Source of the DNA: Oscillatoriaceae cyanobacterium M7585_C2015_266
Lineage (GTDB): Bacteria > Cyanobacteriota > Cyanobacteriia > Cyanobacteriales > Oscillatoriaceae
Reading direction: 5' to 3'
Assembly: GCA_015295835.1 (NCBI GenBank)
Contig: DVEG01000020.1
Location: 331,709-395,708, forward strand
DNA: 64,000 nt
Positions within the stretch are counted from its first letter, which is position 1. Each line of letters begins with the position of its first letter. Both the position numbers and the translations under genes were made by a program. The notes below the pieces were generated by a model. That model did not search any database. It was not told the DNA's origin and was given only the letters and a program-made list of their open reading frames with translations. Shown piece after piece: positions 49,255-58,450 of the stretch.

Positions 49255-50874
49255 ATGATTCCCCAAGACTTTCTCAAAGCAGTAGCAGCAGAGCGAAGCG
49301 TGTCTGACTCGGAAATTGAGGTACTTTCCCACGCCCTAGCCGGTGAATCAATCACAACGATCGCAACTAACCTAGATATTCGCCCAGAAGCAGTTCGCAA
49401 ACGGCTCGGTGAAGTTTATAAAAAATTTCACATTGGCGGTGCAGGACCTGGAAAATTAGCAAAATTGCAGCAAATTTTAGTGACAAAATATCAAGAACAC
49501 ACGCGGGGAGAATATTCCAACTCTTTATTACCTAATAGCGTTGAAAACACACCCGAAGAAATAATAGCAACGGCAGGAACTTTTCCGCGTCGACAAGACT
49601 GGGGCGAAGCACCGGATGTCTCGATTTTTTACGGGCGAACTAATGAACTGGCAACTCTAGAAGAGTGGATTGTAAAAGATAGTTGCCGCTTAGTGGCAAT
49701 ATTGGGTATGGTAGGAATTGGTAAAACCGCCCTCTCAGTACGCTGCTGCCACCAAATTAAGGAAGAATTTGATTATGTGATTTGGCGAAGTCTGCGTCAC
49801 GCTCCGCCTATCAAAGAACTTTTAGACAATCTGATTCAATTTTTATCTCACCGCCAAATTAGCTATCCACTCGCCGACATAAATGATAAAATATCACAAG
49901 TTATTTCTTTGTTCCGCAAATATCGCTGTCTGCTAGTTCTGGATAGTGTAGAAACTATTTTACAAAGTGGCGAATTGGCAGGGTGTTACCGCTCAGGCTA
50001 TGAAGGCTATGGCGATTTGTTCAAACGAATTGGAGAAGAACCTCACAATAGCTGTTTGATGCTTACCAGTTTGGAAAAGCCTAACGAAATCGCGATTATG
50101 GAAGGCAAAAATATGCCAGTTCGTTCTCTGGAGCTGGGTGACTTGCAGCGAGAAGAAGCTTGGGAAATTTTTCAATCTAAAGGATTGGCAGAAGAGGAAA
50201 AATGGGAACGGCTTATAGAACTCTACCGTGGTAATCCCCTGGCATTGAAAATAGTGGCAACGACAATTCGTGAGCTGTTTGGCGGAAAGGTTTCGGAATT
50301 TATTAAACAAGGTACTTTGGTGTTTGGAGATATCAGTACCCTTTTGGAAGGGCAATTTATGCGTTTGTCTCCGATAGAACAGGAAATTCTCTACTGGCTT
50401 GCGATCGCACGTAAGCCTGTCTCTCTGCCCGAATTGCGCGAAAATATGCTTCTGCCAATTTCTCAAAGAGAATTATTAGAAGCAGTGGCTTCCCTCGGAC
50501 GGCGATCGCTAATCGAAAAAATTCCCGGCAATGAAGCCGTTTTTTCTCTGCAACCCGCTGTCATGGAATATGTCACTAACCATTTTATCGAGCAAATATG
50601 CAACGAAATTCGTGAGGTTTTTAAAACCAAAAAACCTGAAAAATTCGTCTTGTTTAGAAGTCACGCAATTATTCAGCCTAAGGCAGATGAAAAAATAAAA
50701 GATGAACAAAAACGCTACCTGCTGACGCCAATTTTAGAACGCTTACGCCGCATTTTTAGAAGCGAAAGTAAAATAGAAGAATACCTCACTCAAATTCAAA
50801 CTTTGCTGCAAGTAGAACCTCCCCTCGAAGTCGGATATGCTAGTAATAATATTCAGACTCTCGGCATTCGGTAA
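49255..50874 (+). CDS. Second NB-ARC (STAND) ATPase, sensor-less paralog
   Basis: 539 residues, clearly paralogous to the protein at 33.0-34.7 kb: the same N-terminal helix-turn-helix (PEAVRKRLGEVYKKFHIGG), P-loop MVGIGKTALS (about 148), Walker B LLVLDSVETIL (about 226, with Ser after the Asp in place of the usual second acid), an LTSLEKP segment lacking the usual Arg, an intact GNPLALK region and the winged-helix unit. It ends at PLEVGYASNN, where the repeat domains of relatives usually begin. No kinase follows. Function inferred as signalling or defence only. Confidence 0.85.
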   Translation: MIPQDFLKAVAAERSVSDSEIEVLSHALAGESITTIATNLDIRPEAVRKRLGEVYKKFHIGGAGPGKLAKLQQILVTKYQEHTRGEYSNSLLPNSVENTPEEIIATAGTFPRRQDWGEAPDVSIFYGRTNELATLEEWIVKDSCRLVAILGMVGIGKTALSVRCCHQIKEEFDYVIWRSLRHAPPIKELLDNLIQFLSHRQISYPLADINDKISQVISLFRKYRCLLVLDSVETILQSGELAGCYRSGYEGYGDLFKRIGEEPHNSCLMLTSLEKPNEIAIMEGKNMPVRSLELGDLQREEAWEIFQSKGLAEEEKWERLIELYRGNPLALKIVATTIRELFGGKVSEFIKQGTLVFGDISTLLEGQFMRLSPIEQEILYWLAIARKPVSLPELRENMLLPISQRELLEAVASLGRRSLIEKIPGNEAVFSLQPAVMEYVTNHFIEQICNEIREVFKTKKPEKFVLFRSHAIIQPKADEKIKDEQKRYLLTPILERLRRIFRSESKIEEYLTQIQTLLQVEPPLEVGYASNNIQTLGIR

Positions 50875-51009
50875 TAATTAACAAAATTGTGTTTAAACAT
50901 AATATATAGCGCTGCTACACTCTGTAGAGCGCTGTTTTTTTTAGCTCAGAATAAAATAGGAGCGCTACGCCTACGCCCCTATTATAATGAGGGAAAAAGT
51001 GAGAGTAAC

Positions 51010-53031
51010 TTATTTTACCGATACAATAACTGCTTTGCTTTCACTTGCCATTCGATTAACAGCACATAGAGCATAGTTTCCCGGTTGTACACTAACAGAA
51101 ACGGTTGTCGCCGGTAGTACTTGCATTAACGCCCAGCGAGCGCCATTTTGTTGATAAAGCGTCCAAGAACGAATCTCTCCACTCGCAGTATTCCAAACAA
51201 TATTTCTATCTTTCACCACTACTCCAGTCGGGGGCGCAGGAGGGGTAGTATTCAACCATGTCATCTGTGGCACTAGTGCCGGAGTTGTATAAATAGAAGC
51301 TTTAAAATTATCGAAAATCCCCTCGCGATTTTCATTAAAAGACTTCATGCTGTAGAAAATATTCCCCAAAGCCAGTTTTTCTTTGAAAGAGCGCGTAATT
51401 TGCACCTGGCGAGCAATCTCGTCAAATGTCCAACTTTTCCCATCCAATAATGAAATATTATTCCCAATATAAAAGTGCCGCCCCTTGGGATTATTTTCTA
51501 CCCACCATTTGAGCAAAACCGGATAACTCTGTGCTGGCGGCTCGATACGCCAGTATAGTTGCGGTGCAAAATAATCAACCCATCCCTCTGCTAACCACTT
51601 TTTTGAGTCTAAATAAAGTTGCTCATAGGCATCTAATCCACGAATTCCAGGCGGTTGCCCAGGACGATATATACCAAAAGGACTGATACCAAATTTAACA
51701 TATGGTTTGATAGAACGAATCCCTTTGGCTAGACGCTCTACTAATTGATTAAGATTTTGCCGCCGCCAGTCGTTTAAAGATAACGTACCGCCACTTGCTT
51801 TATAAGCAGCATAAGTGGCACTATCAGGAAATGGTAGATTGGCTATAGGATAAGGATAAAAATAGTCATCTAAATGCACTCCGTCTATATCGTAGCGACG
51901 CACAACGTCAAGAATGACGTTGTATGTCCAATCCTGAACTACTTTTGCTCCCGGATCCATCCATAGTTGATTGCCGTATTGTTTAACGAATTCAGGATAA
52001 GTGGCGGCAATGTGAGGTTTGACGTTGGCGGAACCACTTAATTTGCTTTTAGCGCGGTAGGGATTAAACCAAGCGTGTAATTCAATATTGCGCTTGTGAC
52101 ATTCTGTAATAACAAATTCTAGTGGATCGTAGTATGGTTCTGGTGGCTTACCCTGGGTTCCTGTTAACCACGCACTCCACGGTTCTAATTCTGAAGCATA
52201 GAGGGCGTCGCCTTCTGGTCGTACCTGAAATATTAGGGCGTTGAAATTTAAAGATTGTAGGCGATCGAGAATTTGAATCATTTCGGCTTTCTGTATTTCT
52301 ACCGGTAGTGCGGGTTTAGATGGCCAGTCTCTATTCCAGACGGTTGCTACCCAAACACCACGAAATTCTCGAATGTGATTGATATTAGTTGTCGAAATTA
52401 TTCCTGGTGGTGTTATAACTGCAGGGGGAATAACAATATAACTCGATTGAATATTAGGAACTTGTCCTAAATAAGCTAAAGCTTGATAGACAAAGGCAGC
52501 AACTTCACCCCGGGTGGCAATTTGGTTGGGTTTGAGTAATTTTAAATTGGGATAGTTGACGACCATTTTTGCGTCAATTGCGATCGCTAGCTTATCTATT
52601 GCATAGCTAGGTATTTCTTTGGTATCATGAAAAAGACTCGATAAGGCGGATTTGAGAACTGTAATGCGATCGGAAGTTATCCCCAAACCACTAACCAAAG
52701 AAATTAATACTTGTATCCGAGAGATTGACTCATCGGGATAAAAGCGCCCATCGGGATAACCAGATAAAAATTCTGTCTCGTAAGCCTTTTTAATCGCTGA
52801 CGCTGCCCAATGATTAGCAGGAACATCGATAAACGGAGAATACTGCCGCTTTATCGGTTTTTGAAAAGCTTTTCCAAGTAAAGCAGCAAACTGAGCACGA
52901 CTCATGGGCTGATTGGGTTGAAAAGTCCCGTTAGGAAAGCCGCTGATAATCTTACGTTCCACCAAAGCTTGAATGAAGGGACGTGCCCAATTATTTTTAA
53001 TATCGGAGAATTTAACCGGGTTCGATACCAT
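51010..53031 (-). CDS. SLH domains fused to GHL10 (DUF187) glycoside hydrolase
   Basis: 673 residues. Three S-layer-homology domains occupy about residues 1-190 (FSDIKNNWARPFIQAL and FIDVPANHWAASAIKKA). A GHL10-type TIM barrel follows (about 220-560: FRGVWVATVWNRDWPS, HAWFNPYR, DGVHLDDYFYPYP), and a beta-rich C-terminal domain. SLH domains attach proteins to the cell surface, so the hydrolase should act on wall or sheath glycans, but no signal peptide is visible at the start. Start ATG at 53031. Confidence 0.9.
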   Translation of the reverse strand: MVSNPVKFSDIKNNWARPFIQALVERKIISGFPNGTFQPNQPMSRAQFAALLGKAFQKPIKRQYSPFIDVPANHWAASAIKKAYETEFLSGYPDGRFYPDESISRIQVLISLVSGLGITSDRITVLKSALSSLFHDTKEIPSYAIDKLAIAIDAKMVVNYPNLKLLKPNQIATRGEVAAFVYQALAYLGQVPNIQSSYIVIPPAVITPPGIISTTNINHIREFRGVWVATVWNRDWPSKPALPVEIQKAEMIQILDRLQSLNFNALIFQVRPEGDALYASELEPWSAWLTGTQGKPPEPYYDPLEFVITECHKRNIELHAWFNPYRAKSKLSGSANVKPHIAATYPEFVKQYGNQLWMDPGAKVVQDWTYNVILDVVRRYDIDGVHLDDYFYPYPIANLPFPDSATYAAYKASGGTLSLNDWRRQNLNQLVERLAKGIRSIKPYVKFGISPFGIYRPGQPPGIRGLDAYEQLYLDSKKWLAEGWVDYFAPQLYWRIEPPAQSYPVLLKWWVENNPKGRHFYIGNNISLLDGKSWTFDEIARQVQITRSFKEKLALGNIFYSMKSFNENREGIFDNFKASIYTTPALVPQMTWLNTTPPAPPTGVVVKDRNIVWNTASGEIRSWTLYQQNGARWALMQVLPATTVSVSVQPGNYALCAVNRMASESKAVIVSVK

Positions 53032-53623
53032 AGTCTACCTGAACCATAGAAGTTACTCACAGACTTCAGCCTTTTAGAGTGCCTCTCAGTCAGGATTATT
53101 ATTAGAGGCTGGCAATTTATTCTGTGCCATTACCTTATATACTGCTAAATTTTAGTAATTTTAAAATATTATCTTAAAATCGTATAATTTATCTACCTAA
53201 ATCGGGGTAAAATTACTGGCATAAAAATTAATTTTGGTATTTGGAAATTGAGCATTATTTTATAACATTACTTTATAAAAAAAATTTTTTTTATTTAAAA
53301 TTTTTATTTGTGCGCGATCACAACCTTAAAATAATTGACAAAATTTCTCATTTAACTAACGATTTTACGTCTTTTGACACCCCTTGATTTTTCTGGTGGT
53401 TTTTGGTATTTTAAAAATATATGCTATGATTAGATATTAACTACTTTTATATAGTAAAAAATATGCCCACTATACCAGGATAAACCAAAAGCATTGATTT
53501 GTCAAGGGCAAGAGATAGCCAATTTATAGCCAGAGGAAAGTTTTTTATTTGTGTCGATGCACGACTTTTTTAGCATAAGTATTTTTACTCATATTGACAA
53601 AAACAATTTAATGTGATATGGAG
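53032..53623. other. AT-rich intergenic region, no supported gene
   Basis: About 590 very AT-rich bases with long A/T runs (for example near 53278-53298). It probably holds the promoter of the SLH-hydrolase gene. I see no gene or clear hairpin. Confidence 0.45.
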
Positions 53624-54104
53624 CTAATCCACAAACCACTTAGCAGCAACCTTATTATGAGCAAGCCCATCTTTACGCCTGTGCTCACCAACACTCCAGC
53701 GAATCACCTCTCTGTCGCCTTTAGTATTAACTATAGTCATGAAATAATAAGAATCTTCTAAAAAAACCAAGCGCTCACCTTTAAAAGCAGCACTTACTGC
53801 TGAAGTATTCTGTGCATAAACAACGCCGTTTCTAATCCAAAGGATATCTGCATCAAGTGCATACTCATAATCTTTAATATCAATAACGATTCTGACTTTA
53901 TGCCCATTGCGAATAGCATCGATAAGCAGATTAACATTACCAGCAGTAGGCTTACCATATTCATCATGAGCATATATTAGTCGCCAACTACGCTTTTGCT
54001 TGATTTCACGTAGCTCTTGAAGAATAGCAGAAAGGATTGCAGGAAGAGATTGCCCGCCTAAAACAACATCATAAGCACGAGGGTGGTTAGAATGGTTATT
54101 CATT
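53624..54104 (-). CDS. Hypothetical protein with VLGGQ-type N-terminal module
   Basis: About 159 residues from the ATG at 54104 (TTG 54121 possible). The first ~30 residues (AYDVVLGGQSLPAILSAIL) resemble an N-terminal module I have seen ahead of pentapeptide-repeat and other domains in filamentous cyanobacteria. The rest is an alpha/beta unit with no recognised family; it is soluble. The glycosyltransferase gene is upstream on the same strand, about 110 bases away. Confidence 0.6.
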
Positions 54105-54212
54105 ACAGTGTTATCCAGCAAAACTTCTAATCGGCATTATATCTATTTATCTCTTGTGGATAATGGCACTCTTTTAAGCGATTAAAATCGCAATTTAAAG
54201 AGATTATGATTT

Positions 54213-55214
54213 TCAATGTTTTTGAAAACGCTTTTTAAGTTTATTTATTATTTCCTGTATCTTCAAGTTTGTCTTTCGAGTAAAAGTTAATTCCTTGATT
54301 GGCTTTAAATTATTTTTATCCCTGGTATCAAAAAAAATGTTAATATCTTTTAAAATCTTTGTCAAACGTTTAACAATATTTTCAGAGCGATATTCTTTTA
54401 AAACTTCCTCAGCAATAGTTAAAGGCTCTGAATCTTGTAAAGCTTTCAAAATCCGCAAGACATCATAGTCTTTAGAATACCCTGCAATTTTGTAGCAATT
54501 GAATACAGGATCTAAATAATCAGATAAGCCGCCATTAACACTAGAAAATACCTGACAGCCACATGCCAGTGCTTCCATCGGTTGTAAGCCAAATCCTTCA
54601 CTTACTCCCTGTAGCGCCCAATATTCAGCAGAATCATATAAGTAAATTTTTGCCCGATTAAAAAGTCTTGGTAAATCTTCTACATAAGAATCAATTACAC
54701 AAACTTTACAGTGTTTTTGTAACTCAGGTATTAATTCTTTTAAAAGATAACTTGAAGATTTGCGGTTTTGTACTAAAATATCTATGTCTCGCTGTAAATT
54801 TAGATTTTTAAATTCATCGGAAATTACATTCGGCAAATAATAAAGTAAAGAATGGGGAGATTTTTGCCCCCAATATCCTAAAGTATTTCGACTGACAGCA
54901 ATAATTGGAATGTGAGAAGAAAGTTGAAATCGGTAACCAGCGCTGTGAGCATGATATACTATATTATAAGGTTTGAGTTTAGCTGCTAGTCTGGGAATGT
55001 CAAATCCCCAACTAATAATAAAAATAATATCTTCTAAGTTTTTCTCTTTTAGCACGTCGTCTAAAAAAAGTGTGTCTTTCTCGCGTTGACGATAAGTTAC
55101 AATTTCTGCTCGACAAATCTGTTTGGCAAGGTTGAATGTTTTTAACTCTGCCCAAAGCCCTCCACAAGCAAAGTTTCCACTAATTCCGGGAATTAGAAAA
55201 TATAATTTTCTCAT
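54213..55214 (-). CDS. GT4-type glycosyltransferase
   Basis: 333 residues. The C-terminal half has GVSEGFGLQPMEALACGC, the E-x7-E nucleotide-sugar region of GT4 enzymes (Glu in EGFGLQPME), followed by a short Lys-rich tail. The N-terminal Rossmann half is normal. It probably transfers a sugar from a nucleotide donor to a glycan or lipid acceptor, cytoplasmic side of the membrane; acceptor unknown. No polysaccharide cluster surrounds it. Confidence 0.88.
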   Translation of the reverse strand: MRKLYFLIPGISGNFACGGLWAELKTFNLAKQICRAEIVTYRQREKDTLFLDDVLKEKNLEDIIFIISWGFDIPRLAAKLKPYNIVYHAHSAGYRFQLSSHIPIIAVSRNTLGYWGQKSPHSLLYYLPNVISDEFKNLNLQRDIDILVQNRKSSSYLLKELIPELQKHCKVCVIDSYVEDLPRLFNRAKIYLYDSAEYWALQGVSEGFGLQPMEALACGCQVFSSVNGGLSDYLDPVFNCYKIAGYSKDYDVLRILKALQDSEPLTIAEEVLKEYRSENIVKRLTKILKDINIFFDTRDKNNLKPIKELTFTRKTNLKIQEIINKLKKRFQKH

Positions 55215-55411
55215 GTCTCTCTTATATTTTACTACTATTATATTTTTTTATTCTAAATGACAAGTGTTAAACTGTAAATTTAAATTTTTTGTATTTTTAT
55301 TTACAGTTTTTAAAAACTCGATGGATGACTGTCAGAGTTTATTAAAAAATTTTTTCCTGAAGTCTATAGATGGCATCGTAAGGGGTAACTGTAAACATAA
55401 ATATTGTTAAT

Positions 55412-55762
55412 ATGGTTAAACAAATGTGCTGGTTGCCTAAACTGGGATCTTCTAATGGGCAAAAGATTTTACATTTACGAATATCTCCTAATCAGCCTTG
55501 GCAACCTTATACAGCTTTTCGTGAATATGCTGTGCCTGATTATAAAGTTTCCGGCGGCTCAAAAGGCTGGGCAACTTACCAAAAATTACGTAGTATTGGT
55601 TGGGAATTATTACCGAGTCAACAAGAAGAAACCACGGAGGGCACGGAGAGCACAGAGGGCATGGAGGGCATGGAGGGCATGGAGGGTGTAAAAACCACGG
55701 AGGGCACGGAGAGCAATGAGAAAGTTGACAATAAGAGCTGTTGCATGTTGAGCTACCTATGA
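55412..55762 (+). CDS. Hypothetical protein with in-frame tandem repeats
   Basis: 116 residues. The first ~70 (QKILHLRISPNQPWQPYTAF and SKGWATYQKLRSIGWELL) look folded. The rest is built from repeats (TTEGTES, three GME units, again TTEGTES) and a Cys-containing tail. The repeat part matches the dispersed GGAGGGCACGGAG-type cyanobacterial repeats, so an intergenic repeat appears to have been captured into the reading frame. Function unknown. Confidence 0.55.
   Translation: MVKQMCWLPKLGSSNGQKILHLRISPNQPWQPYTAFREYAVPDYKVSGGSKGWATYQKLRSIGWELLPSQQEETTEGTESTEGMEGMEGMEGVKTTEGTESNEKVDNKSCCMLSYL
55631..55715 (+). repeat. In-frame minisatellite-like repeat
   Basis: The unit ACCACGGAGGGCACGGAGAG occurs at 55631 and again at 55694, 63 bases (21 codons) apart; between them ATGGAGGGC repeats three times in frame. 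It is purine-rich and resembles the CACGGAGGACACGGAG class of repeats known in cyanobacterial genomes. Confidence 0.75.
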
Positions 55763-55828
55763 GCGCTTGAGATTAAAGCTTAAAGAGTGAGCGAGCGAGT
55801 AATAAAAACTCGCCCGCTTTTTCTTTGT

Positions 55829-57028
55829 TTATGGCGATGTCGTTGGTTTTTCTTCTTTGACACAATTAATCATTCGTAGAGTAGCTGCTGCTGCATAGTT
55901 ACGACGAGCTGCTTCATCTGGATAAAATTGATCCCCTGTTTCATTAAGAGGGGAAGCAACGGCACAGTAAGAAGACATCTGCTCAATTGTAGAGGCTGCC
56001 CAATGCTTTTTGATATCGGAGAAAATTTTAACTGGTAGGTTGGTATTTAGCTGTGGAGGTAGCCCTCTTAGGGTTTTACCAAATTCTGCTGCCCTCCGCA
56101 ATACTGCAATCATTTCCGCACGCGTCACTGGCTTGGTTGGGCGAAAAGTGCCGTCTTCATATCCTTTGATTAGGTTATTGTCTCGCGCAAATTGAATTTT
56201 GGCAGCACTCCAGCGCGAGGGTTCTACGTCAGGATAGGGGCGAGAGGTTGCTTGGGTGGGTATGGTGATGTTGACATTTGGTATTTTTTTAAGGGATTCT
56301 ACTACTAAGGATACTAGTTGTTCACGAGTTAAGGTTCCTTGAGGTTGAAAAGTGTTGTCAGCAAATCCGGCAACGAAACCAAGACTGACTGCTTGTTCTA
56401 TTTCTTTAGCGTAGATGTCTCCAGCGATATCTTTAAATGTAAAAGAGCCAGTGTTGCCGCTAATCGTACCTCCACTGCTACCAGTTATTGAGCTTATTGG
56501 TAAGTCGTTGGTAAAATAAGTGTGACCTAGGGTTTTGCCTTCGTAGGTTCTTTTGGTAAATCGCCAGCCTGGATTGAGAATGATTTTCATCGGTTCGCTG
56601 GAAATTCCATAGGTTCTGCCGATTTCAATTTGGGGGGCGTTTTGCTGAAAGGAATATCCGATGAGTACTATATCGTTTCCTTGTTGAACTAAGCGTAAGT
56701 TATACTGTAAACCAAGATCTTGATTTGCCATGCGGATAGAATAGCCGTTGCTATCCATTGCCCGCCCGCAAATGCCGGTAAAATCAAAAGTAGAAAATAA
56801 GGGATCTACAATTACTGGGTTGCTCCCACTTTCGCTCCAACATGGGCGGGTGTTTGATATCTGTTCGATTACGTATAGTTTGGGAAAGATGCCGCCGGGA
56901 ATGGCAATTGCTATGATTTTTGATTGATCGATTTCTTTTTGACCAAAAGTAACTGCGATCGCTGGATTGAAAACGGCAATTGTTGATAATGCTGCTGTTG
57001 CTAAAGCAGCTATCTTAAAAGTTTTCAT
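55829..57028 (-). CDS. DUF3747-SLH surface protein
   Basis: 399 residues from the ATG at 57028, chosen because it gives a normal signal peptide (MKTFK...AIAV); an earlier ATG adds 8 residues. DUF3747-like sequence occupies about 30-185 (ICGRAMDSNGYSIRMAN), then three SLH segments (about 200-390, with FADNTFQPQGTLTREQLVSL). It is probably exported and bound to the cell surface. The function of DUF3747 is not established. One of two SLH proteins in this region. Confidence 0.88.
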   Translation of the reverse strand: MKTFKIAALATAALSTIAVFNPAIAVTFGQKEIDQSKIIAIAIPGGIFPKLYVIEQISNTRPCWSESGSNPVIVDPLFSTFDFTGICGRAMDSNGYSIRMANQDLGLQYNLRLVQQGNDIVLIGYSFQQNAPQIEIGRTYGISSEPMKIILNPGWRFTKRTYEGKTLGHTYFTNDLPISSITGSSGGTISGNTGSFTFKDIAGDIYAKEIEQAVSLGFVAGFADNTFQPQGTLTREQLVSLVVESLKKIPNVNITIPTQATSRPYPDVEPSRWSAAKIQFARDNNLIKGYEDGTFRPTKPVTRAEMIAVLRRAAEFGKTLRGLPPQLNTNLPVKIFSDIKKHWAASTIEQMSSYCAVASPLNETGDQFYPDEAARRNYAAAATLRMINCVKEEKPTTSP

Positions 57029-57265
57029 GGCTTCACTTTGTTTGGCTGTCATATCTTGATATTTTTGAGGACGCAAGAAGCGGCTTTAAAGTGTCGTTAT
57101 AGCTCTTCACCTGTTGAAGTTGATAAACAGGCTATTCTAATAAAGTATCCGGAGTAAAGTAATTATCTTGACAGGTTCACTGTCATTGGCTATAATTGAT
57201 GTATCATAGTTCCGGTTTGCTTATTTAATTTTTTTAATTTTCTGGTGAGAATAAAAAAAACTAGA

Positions 57266-57697
57266 TTATTCGTCGAGGAATAAATCTAAGGGCAAGTGCC
57301 CGTAGGTACCATTAATTCCCCCTGGGCTTGCCGATTGACACGAAACTAGTACGCCACGATATTGTCCACTGTAGGAATCGGCGTAACATGAACCGGTGAG
57401 GGTATTATACTTGATATAAACAGCCCCGTCAATAGGAGCGATCGCTGCACGGTTGAGAGTGACTTTATAGCCTAAAGCTTTCAAGTAGCTTTCTGCCGCT
57501 AAAAAACCTTGCTCTAGATTATCGGCACAGATACCTAGAATCTGATAATCTGATAAATTACTCAGTAATATTATTGCTTGGCGGATAGTAGTTTTTTCCT
57601 CTACCGAATCAATAAATTTATTATTAGTGCAAATAAAAGCATTGAGAATTTTTTGGGCTTCAGCAGGAGTGAGGGTAGTTTGGTTTTGAGTTGACAT
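57266..57697 (-). CDS. DUF1824 family protein
   Basis: 143 residues. LGICADNLEQGFLAAESYLK, AVYIKYNT and the C-terminal RGVLVSCQSASPGGINGTYG with GHLPLDLFL are characteristic of DUF1824, a cyanobacterial/plastid-lineage family of unknown function. Soluble. It follows no operon partner. Confidence 0.92.
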   Translation of the reverse strand: MSTQNQTTLTPAEAQKILNAFICTNNKFIDSVEEKTTIRQAIILLSNLSDYQILGICADNLEQGFLAAESYLKALGYKVTLNRAAIAPIDGAVYIKYNTLTGSCYADSYSGQYRGVLVSCQSASPGGINGTYGHLPLDLFLDE

Positions 57698-57761
57698 AAT
57701 CTTTGACAGAAGTTTGAGAAGAATTTTACTACAGCCTAACTCCTGCGAAAATATCTATTTT

Positions 57762-58289
57762 TCACTCCAGAGTAGATTGCGTTATTTTTGCCTTACTTCG
57801 GCGAGTTTTTTTCGTTGTTTCCCGAGTAGTTAAGTCAGAGTCGCGCTCGCCAGCATTAGCAGACAGACGAAAACCCATTTGTTGCAAGTAATCCCAACCC
57901 CTTTGCATAGCGACAGGGCGATTAACTCGCTTAGCAATCCAATCAGCTACCTTGCGACTATTCCACAATCCCCCATCTGGTGCTGGTCCTTGCAGGGCTT
58001 GCCACAGTTCAGCCTGTTGCGCTTCATTAAGCAGAGGTTCCGCTCCTGGATTTTCATGCCGCTTATCTCCTAGCCCATCAGGTCCTAATTGATTATAACG
58101 GCGGACGATTTTACGAATCCAATCACAACAATAGCCTGTCACTGCTGCCACATCTTCAGTACGTTTTCCCTGTGCCAGCAGCCAGACAATATGATAGTGA
58201 CTACGTTCAACAGGATCTTTGGATTTGCGATAGCGAGCTTCAAGTTCTTCTGCACTCAGGTGCGGTTGGACATTAATGCGTTTAGGCAT
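57762..58289 (-). CDS. IS630-type helix-turn-helix protein, no transposase catalytic domain
   Basis: 175 residues. The helix-turn-helix and winged-helix part typical of IS630-family transposases is present (LAQGKRTEDVAAVTGYCCDW, RRYNQLGPDGLGDKRHENPG, GLWNSRKVADWIAKRVNRP, GWDYLQQMGFRLS). Where the DDE catalytic domain should follow, a short Lys/Arg/Thr-rich tail ends the protein. I infer a truncated element, or a domesticated DNA-binding protein. No clear terminal inverted repeats are identified. Confidence 0.7.
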   Translation of the reverse strand: MPKRINVQPHLSAEELEARYRKSKDPVERSHYHIVWLLAQGKRTEDVAAVTGYCCDWIRKIVRRYNQLGPDGLGDKRHENPGAEPLLNEAQQAELWQALQGPAPDGGLWNSRKVADWIAKRVNRPVAMQRGWDYLQQMGFRLSANAGERDSDLTTRETTKKTRRSKAKITQSTLE

Positions 58290-58450
58290 GGAGCATATTG
58301 CACTTCGGGCTTATCTAATGATAATATAATAGGAATTAATATAAACCATAGAGTGACAACTTTTATACTGGGCAGGGATGATTCTCAGTTTATTATTCCC
58401 AAAAATACCGCCGCTAATATTTAAAGCATTAAAAATGGAGTAGCTTTCTC

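Noticed and set aside
50887-51069. 60-codon + strand frame between NB-ARC and SLH genes
   Set aside because: No ribosome-binding site or domain; it overlaps the SLH-hydrolase end.
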